Part shown: positions 1-4,347 of the stretch, one piece after another
Numbering within the stretch: position 1 is the stretch's first letter
Layout of the letters: each line of letters starts with the position of its first letter
NCBI GenBank assembly: GCA_020052115.1
Contig: JAGVPR010000030.1
Span: 1-6,580 of the forward strand
Reading direction: 5' to 3'
Source: Candidatus Eiseniibacteriota bacterium
GTDB lineage: Bacteria > Eisenbacteria > RBG-16-71-46 > JAGVPR01
Length of the DNA: 6,580 nucleotides
Program-made: the position numbers and the translations under genes
Notes under the pieces: model-generated
Database searches by the model: none
What the model saw: only the letters and a program-made list of their open reading frames with translations
Told to the model about the DNA's origin: nothing

Positions 1-686
1 ACTTCGCCCGCATCGCGCCCGCGCGAGGCGAAGCGCTCGAGGAGCGCATCGAGCGTGAAGACCGCGACCAGAATGAACGCGTCGGGCCGCACCCACACCG
101 CGAGGCCGAGCGATGTCCCGATCAGGATTCGCCGGCCCGCGGCGCGCGCCCAGAACGCGAGCGCGACCAGAAAGAGGAAGAGGCTCGTCTCCATTCCTGA
201 GACCGCGAGTATTCCGGCCCGCGCATCCACTCCGACGAGAAGCACCGCCGCCGCGGCCCAGGCGATGCTTCCGAGCCGCCGTCTCGCCCAGGCGCCCATC
301 GTCACGAGGAATGCCGTCTGAAAGAGAAGCCCCAGCGTGTAGCTCAGTGCCTTCTCGTTCCGAGTGACGGCGAATCCCACGGCGAGGAGGAAGGTATAGA
401 GCGGTGACGTGGAACCCTGGGTTGTGCGATCCCCGGGGAAGTAGGCGAACGAATGGTGATCATGAAGGGTCCGCGCGTACTGGAGATGGATCCATGGATC
501 ATCGAGCGGGAAGCCGTCCACGCCGCCGTTCGTTCGGTGCGCGTGCACGACGAGGAAGAGAGGGAAGAGGATCCCCGCCGCGATCGTTCCGACAACGAGG
601 ATCACCGTGCCCCGCCGCGCGAGCCGGCTTCGCGCGGCGGGTTTGCGCGCGGCGGCATGCACCCTGGTTGATGCGCCTTCGCTCAT
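1..686 (-). CDS. GT-C/GT39-like integral membrane glycosyltransferase, N-terminal part (C-terminus beyond left edge)
   Basis: Reading the minus strand from an ATG at 686-684 gives 228 uninterrupted codons that run off the left edge. The protein starts with a basic cytoplasmic tail (about residues 1-26, many Arg/Lys), then a first transmembrane helix (about 27-48). An extracytoplasmic loop follows, with an acidic pair in LDDPWIHLQYARTL (D62, D63) and the stretch FPGDRTTQGSTSPLYTFLL. Further hydrophobic segments lie near 114-132, 141-152, 159-180 and 187-214, interspersed with SGMETSLF (164-170) and WVRPDAFIL. The pattern DD-x-W/Y-I-x-x-x-YAR...PG...TSPLYT...GMET...RPD is shared by bacterial polyprenyl-phosphate-sugar-dependent GT-C transferases related to GT39/AftB-type proteins, where an acidic residue in the first loop is catalytic. 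Such enzymes transfer sugars to lipids, glycans or proteins on the outer face of the membrane; donor and acceptor cannot be told here. An in-frame ATG at 722-720 would add 12 residues; I prefer 686 because a GGAG lies about 11 nt upstream. The family is fairly certain, the exact role is not. Confidence 0.85.
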   Translation of the reverse strand, partial: MSEGASTRVHAAARKPAARSRLARRGTVILVVGTIAAGILFPLFLVVHAHRTNGGVDGFPLDDPWIHLQYARTLHDHHSFAYFPGDRTTQGSTSPLYTFLLAVGFAVTRNEKALSYTLGLLFQTAFLVTMGAWARRRLGSIAWAAAAVLLVGVDARAGILAVSGMETSLFLFLVALAFWARAAGRRILIGTSLGLAVWVRPDAFILVAVFTLDALLERFASRGRDAGE

Positions 687-763
687 GAGGGCGCGGTCTC
701 CACTCTCAGACGCTCCAGACATCCCCTTGATGCGGTGTTGCAGCGGAGATTGTAACCGATGCC

Positions 764-797
764 CCCGGGGGATCGTGAGGCTGCGCCGATCCCCGGG
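764..797. repeat. Inverted repeat in divergent intergenic region (8-bp perfect arms)
   Basis: GGGGATCG at 768-775 and CGATCCCC at 787-794 are perfect reverse complements separated by 11 nt. After a one-base bulge (G767) the pairing continues for three more base pairs (CCC 764-766 with GGG 795-797). The element lies between two divergently transcribed genes, just upstream of a TACAAT hexamer (complement of 749-754) that could be a -10 box for the leftward gene. It could be an operator for a dimeric regulator or an RNA hairpin. No T-tract follows on either strand, so an intrinsic terminator is unlikely. The dyad is seen directly; its function is unknown. Confidence 0.55.
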
Positions 798-799
798 AG

Positions 800-826
800 G
801 CGGCGCGCCGTGCCTTCGCGCGCCGC
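800..826. repeat. GC-rich inverted repeat, 9-bp arms, 9-nt loop
   Basis: GCGGCGCGC at 800-808 pairs perfectly with GCGCGCCGC at 818-826 around the loop CGTGCCTTC. It begins three bases after the preceding inverted repeat ends, so the two dyads form a tandem pair in the 290-bp divergent intergenic region (687-976). The rest of that region shows no RNA gene or small coding sequence that I can support. In a GC-rich genome a 9-bp GC-only stem can arise by chance, so the regulatory meaning is weak when taken alone. Confidence 0.45.
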
Positions 827-962
827 GACGTGCATCGGGGATTGAATCGTTGCACGATGACAGATTGCCTCCGGGAATGCTTCCTATTGAGCCGGAGGAG
901 ATTCCCGTCCAAGATTCCAGTTCGGAGGCGGCTTGCCTCGCGTCATGCCGTGGGCCGGCAGT

Positions 963-968
963 GGGAGG
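963..968 (+). promoter_or_regulatory. Ribosome-binding site deciding the start at 977
   Basis: GGGAGG ends 8 nt before the ATG at 977. The frame is open further upstream (an ATG at 830), but that extension has no comparable site and would bury the signal peptide behind about 49 Arg-rich residues, so 977 is chosen. Confidence 0.75.
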
Positions 969-976
969 ATGCTGAA

Positions 977-3148
977 ATGAAGCGGACAGCGGAGACATCC
1001 CGCCTTCTCGGGGTGAATGGGCGTCTTGTCGTCCTTTCGATCGCGTTGTTGGCCTCCGCGATGTCGCCGGACCGCGCCGCCGCGGCCTATCCGAAGATCC
1101 TCCGCATCAACCTGAATCCTTATCCCGGCGCGGCGACCGATCTGGCCCGCTACGATCACGTCGCCTACAGCTATCGCGCGGCGCTCATGCTGCGGCAGGC
1201 TGTGCGGGCCGCCAATCCGTCGTCGGTTGACTTCGCCTGGATCTCCGCCCAGAGCGTCTCGAGCACGGACACTTACGGTCTGATCAAGGCGATCCGCGAC
1301 AGCGCGAACGCGTACAACTGGTGGGTGTACAAGTCGGACGGCAGCCACACGCTCTCCTGGTGCGCGAACGGGGTGGACAACGAGTGGGTGCTCGACATGA
1401 CGGACAACTGCCCCCGCTCGAGGCGCGGCGAGAGATTCCGCGACTGGTTCGCGCGCACCCTCGTGGACAGCCTGGTCACAGGGCGCCAGTTCCACGGCCT
1501 GATTCTCGACCAGTGCCACAGCACGATCTACTGGCTCCGCGAATTCCAGTGCAATCCGGCGCGCGTGCCCCTCGACTTGAATCGTGACGGCATCGGCGAC
1601 GCGGACACGACCGTCACGCGGCAATGGGCGCTCGGCATCTACGACTTCCTGAAACAGCTCCGGGAGCGTGTGGGGCCCGACTATCCCGTTCTCTGCAACG
1701 GGGCCGTGAATCTCGTCTACGACAACGCGGGCAAGAGGCTGACCGATTTCCTGAACGGCGTCATGCTCGAGTGCTTCCTGATGATGCCGCCTCTCAGAAC
1801 CGACTTTCACAACAACCTGTTCAACATCAACCGGGGCTACTTCCCCGAGCAGGCCGCCGTGCAGCCTCTCGCCGGCCAGCGGTGGATGATCATCGGCGAT
1901 TCCGGGCCGTGCTTGCAGCTCACGGGCGAGGCGCTCGAGAGGCAGAAGCGGCTGACGCTGGGCGGATGCCTTCTCGGTGACGGCTTCTACACGCGCCCGC
2001 CCTGGGACGGGAACGAATGGCAGCCCGAGTACGATCTCTGTCTGGGGGAGCCGCTCTCGGACGCCGACTCCCTGGCAGGGGGAAGCCAAGGAGTCTGGGT
2101 GCGGGAGTTCACGAACGGCTTCGTGGCCGTCAATCCGAACCCCGCGCCGGTCTTCGTGCCCGGGCGTGGGACGTTCGTGCCGGCCCTCGATGCGGTGTTC
2201 GTTCAGGACCCGCTCGATCGGGTGACCGACCTGGCGACCTCAGTCGTTTATCCGAACGTGGCACAGGTTCGTTTCACCGTGACCGGCGATGCATCCGGCT
2301 GTTCGGTTCCCAGCACGTATCGACTGCGCGCGGAGGATCCGGCGGGGAACACGCGCGAGTGGACCGGCGTGGTCACGATGCCCGCCGGCGCCCTCCAGTA
2401 TGCGAACGCCACATTCTTGACCGCGGGCACGGCTTATCGCTTCACCATTACGACCGAGAAGCCGAACATGTCGCCTTCCGTGGCCTCCGACACGCTCCGG
2501 GTGACGACCTCGGGAGGGGCAGGCGACACTCAGCCTCCGGCTATCGTGCAGGATCTCGCTGTGTCCGTGGCTTCCCCGCGGTCGCTGACGCTGCGATGGA
2601 CGGCGCCGATGGATCCTCCGACGGGTGGGGCGGCCGCGGTCTACGAGACGCGTCGCTGGCTCGACGGCGGTTCCTGGGCCACGGGGACCGTTCTCGCCGG
2701 TTTCCCCCAGCCCGTTTCCCCGGGGACGCAGCAGTCATACACGGCGAGGGGACTCACCGAGGCGACGCGCTACCACTTTCAGATGAAGACCCGTGACTAC
2801 AGCAACAATTGGTCCGCGCCCTCTCCTGAAGTGATCGGCTGGACCCGCTCGTCGAGCGAGGCGGCCGGGGCGATGCTGGAACCGATCCTGCCGAATCCGT
2901 TCAGCCGCGCCACGCGGATGCAGTTGACGCTTCGCGAAGCGGTTCCGGTGGATGTGAGCGTCTTCGCTACTGACGGCCGGCTCGTGAAGGTCCTGCTGCG
3001 CGAGACGCGGGGGGCCGGGGTGATCTCGCTCACCTGGGATGGGACGGACGGCGGCGGCCGCGCGGTCTCGAACGGCGTGTACCTCTGCCGGCTCTCCACC
3101 CCCGGCATCGGGATCACGAGGAAGATGGTCTTGCTGAGGAATCGCTAG
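977..3148 (+). CDS. Secreted putative glycoside hydrolase (GHL15-like barrel) with FN3-like domains and FlgD-Ig/sorting-type C-terminal domain
   Basis: The product has 723 residues. Residues 1-37 form a signal peptide (hydrophobic core LVVLSIALLASAM, likely cleavage after the AAAA ending at 37). Residues about 38-400 look like the hypothetical glycosyl hydrolase 15-like barrel: WWVYKSDGSHTLSW (115-128), WVLDMTD (137-143), FHGLILDQC (172-180), a calcium-loop-like DLNRDGIGDAD (200-210), VLCNG (238-242) and GVMLECF (261-267), followed by a closing strand REFTNGFVAVNPNPAPVFVPG. D178 and E265 are plausible catalytic or substrate-binding acids by position on barrel strands; this is inference. Residues about 411-512 and 519-624 are fibronectin-III-like (TLRWTAP, ATRYHFQMKTRD, NNWSAPSP). 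Residues 632-723 are a FlgD-Ig-like or type IX-like sorting domain (ILPNPF, WDGTDGGGRAVSNGVY, RKMVLLRNR). It probably acts on polysaccharide outside the cell or at the surface; the substrate is unknown. The gene stands alone and is divergent from the membrane glycosyltransferase. Eleven cysteines could form disulfides. The domain order is well supported; enzymatic activity is not proven. Confidence 0.88.
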   Translation: MKRTAETSRLLGVNGRLVVLSIALLASAMSPDRAAAAYPKILRINLNPYPGAATDLARYDHVAYSYRAALMLRQAVRAANPSSVDFAWISAQSVSSTDTYGLIKAIRDSANAYNWWVYKSDGSHTLSWCANGVDNEWVLDMTDNCPRSRRGERFRDWFARTLVDSLVTGRQFHGLILDQCHSTIYWLREFQCNPARVPLDLNRDGIGDADTTVTRQWALGIYDFLKQLRERVGPDYPVLCNGAVNLVYDNAGKRLTDFLNGVMLECFLMMPPLRTDFHNNLFNINRGYFPEQAAVQPLAGQRWMIIGDSGPCLQLTGEALERQKRLTLGGCLLGDGFYTRPPWDGNEWQPEYDLCLGEPLSDADSLAGGSQGVWVREFTNGFVAVNPNPAPVFVPGRGTFVPALDAVFVQDPLDRVTDLATSVVYPNVAQVRFTVTGDASGCSVPSTYRLRAEDPAGNTREWTGVVTMPAGALQYANATFLTAGTAYRFTITTEKPNMSPSVASDTLRVTTSGGAGDTQPPAIVQDLAVSVASPRSLTLRWTAPMDPPTGGAAAVYETRRWLDGGSWATGTVLAGFPQPVSPGTQQSYTARGLTEATRYHFQMKTRDYSNNWSAPSPEVIGWTRSSSEAAGAMLEPILPNPFSRATRMQLTLREAVPVDVSVFATDGRLVKVLLRETRGAGVISLTWDGTDGGGRAVSNGVYLCRLSTPGIGITRKMVLLRNR

Positions 3149-3173
3149 AGGCGAGCGCTCCGCGCGCGGCGGA

Positions 3174-4190
3174 TCAACCGTCTTCCTCCGCGAGCGCGGC
3201 GACCGCCTCGCGCACGGCGGCCAGGTTCTCCGGCGGCGTCGTGGTCGGGATGGAACATCCGGGCGCGACGATCCACCTTCTTCCTCCCGTCTCGCGCCAC
3301 CCCTCGAGCACCTGGGCGAGCACCGCCTCGGGACCCGGCGCCTGCAATGCACCCTCGTGCGCGATCCCGCCGACGGCGGCCCCGCGGATCCGCTCCAGAC
3401 CTCGAGCGAGCCCCGGGTTTCCAGGTTCGTCCGCCGCCCAGGAGTACGCGTGCGCCGGGTAGTCGGCCAGATCGAAGAGGAGGTTGTTCTTCCGGCAGAC
3501 GTGCAGGATGTTGAACGCCGCCCCTCGCGCTTCCGCCAGGACGTCCAGGTCGTCTTCGCGCGCGAGCGCCGCGTACCGTTCCGCGGACAGCAGGTCCCGC
3601 GTCGCCCAGTGCACGGTCGCGAAGTAAAGTCCGTCGGCGCCCGCGCGGAGCGCGTCGTGAACAAATGGCCGGAACGTGTCCCGTATGGCGGAGAGCGCGG
3701 TTCGCACGCGTGCTTCGTCCTCGCGAAGATGCTCGAGCACCACCTGCGGCGAGCCCGCCAGGTACGTGGCGATCGCCAGGGGCGTGAACACGGTTTCGAT
3801 GAGGAGAACGTCGTCCGGGAGGCCTCGGCGCACGAGACGGATCGCTTCGAGCTGCTCGGCCAGCGGGTCCGCCGTGGTCTTCCGCGCGCGGATGCCGTCC
3901 CAATCGCGGACGCTCTGAACCGGCGTGTGGACGCGCACCGGCTTTTCGTGCGGCCTTCCGGAGTATTCGTAGCGGAGTCCCCAGACCTCTCCGTGGTACG
4001 AAGCTCTTGGGTTGAGCTTGACGAAGTCCCACTCGTACCGGCGCCAGTCTTCCAGCGTCGCGCCGGCGAGCGCCTCCGCGCTCGACTCCCTGTCGTAGGC
4101 GTGTCCCCAGAACGAGACCGGCGGCCGGTCCACCGGCTCGCCGCGGACCGCGGCGAGAACACGTTCCCTGTGTGTCATCGGCTCAGCCAT
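3174..4190 (-). CDS. Uroporphyrinogen decarboxylase-superfamily protein (corrinoid methyltransferase-like, not HemE)
   Basis: The 338-residue product opens with the superfamily signature MTHRERVLAAVRGEPVDRPP (residues 5-24). It lacks the MRQAGR motif that follows in true uroporphyrinogen decarboxylase (HemE) and reads VSFWGH instead, so heme synthesis is unlikely. LHVC (H230, C232) and APGC (C312, in the C-terminal APGCSIPTTTPPENL) give the HxC...C arrangement that binds zinc in MtaA/MtbA-type methylcobalamin:coenzyme M methyltransferases and related proteins. A zinc-dependent methyl transfer or demethylation is therefore plausible, but no corrinoid protein or partner methyltransferase lies next to it. 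The length fits the family (about 330-380). The ATG at 4190 is chosen because a GGAGGA (complement of 4203-4208) lies 12 nt upstream and the superfamily motif starts at residue 5. A second ATG at 4178 would also keep the motif. The frame stays open far upstream, but that reading is antisense to the next gene. The gene is cytosolic and monocistronic, converging on the secreted hydrolase with 25 bp between them. Confidence 0.88.
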   Translation of the reverse strand: MAEPMTHRERVLAAVRGEPVDRPPVSFWGHAYDRESSAEALAGATLEDWRRYEWDFVKLNPRASYHGEVWGLRYEYSGRPHEKPVRVHTPVQSVRDWDGIRARKTTADPLAEQLEAIRLVRRGLPDDVLLIETVFTPLAIATYLAGSPQVVLEHLREDEARVRTALSAIRDTFRPFVHDALRAGADGLYFATVHWATRDLLSAERYAALAREDDLDVLAEARGAAFNILHVCRKNNLLFDLADYPAHAYSWAADEPGNPGLARGLERIRGAAVGGIAHEGALQAPGPEAVLAQVLEGWRETGGRRWIVAPGCSIPTTTPPENLAAVREAVAALAEEDG

Positions 4191-4311
4191 TGCGCTCGAT
4201 CTTCCTCCCCGTGGTATCGCACCGAAGTCTACTGAGTGGCCGGCGGCGACCGCAACCCGGCATTCACGGGCGTTGACACGGCACCGGTTCGTCCGGTTTC
4301 CTCCATGTGGT

Positions 4312-4329
4312 GCCGGCCGTGGGGCCGGC
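4312..4329 (+). repeat. Hairpin in the 5' leader of the GGDDxY-repeat gene
   Basis: GCCGGCC at 4312-4318 and GGCCGGC at 4323-4329 form a 7-bp GC-only stem with a 4-nt loop (GTGG); a U-G pair (4311/4330) could extend it. It ends 8 nt before the AGGAG ribosome-binding site (4338-4342). If transcribed, it could affect initiation or mRNA stability. No T-run follows, so it is not an intrinsic terminator. The 157-bp divergent region around it (4191-4347) shows nothing else I can support apart from an isolated TTGACA at 4273-4278. Confidence 0.5.
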
Positions 4330-4337
4330 GACGAGAG

Positions 4338-4342
4338 AGGAG
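4338..4342 (+). promoter_or_regulatory. Ribosome-binding site for the GGDDxY-repeat gene
   Basis: AGGAG (within GAGAGAGGAG) lies 5 nt before the ATG at 4348 and is immediately followed by a clear signal peptide, which fixes the start. Confidence 0.75.
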
Positions 4343-4347
4343 TTCCC

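Noticed and set aside
706..912. 68-codon minus-strand open frame in the divergent intergenic region
   Set aside because: It overlaps the start region of the glycosyltransferase and the inverted repeats, with no recognisable product.
830..976. N-terminal extension of the secreted hydrolase from an ATG at 830
   Set aside because: It would place 49 Arg-rich residues before a clear signal peptide; the ATG at 977 has GGGAGG at the right distance.
884..2089. 401-codon open frame on the minus strand
   Set aside because: It is antisense to the secreted hydrolase; its composition is that of a GC-rich shadow frame and no motif is recognised.
3149..3173. Terminator between the convergent genes
   Set aside because: The 25-bp gap contains the short palindrome GAGCGCTC but no stable stem with a T-tract on either strand.
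2735..4162. 475-codon open frame on the minus strand
   Set aside because: It spans the convergent junction and overlaps the URO-D-like gene in another frame. Its Arg/Ser/Thr-rich product has no domain.
3174..4190. Assignment as hemE (uroporphyrinogen decarboxylase)
   Set aside because: The conserved MRQAGR substrate-binding motif after the N-terminal RP is missing, and an HxC...C zinc pattern is present instead.
4273..4278. Perfect TTGACA as a -35 box for the repeat gene
   Set aside because: No acceptable -10 hexamer occurs 16-19 bp downstream (the sequence there is GGTTTCCTCC), so a promoter cannot be supported.
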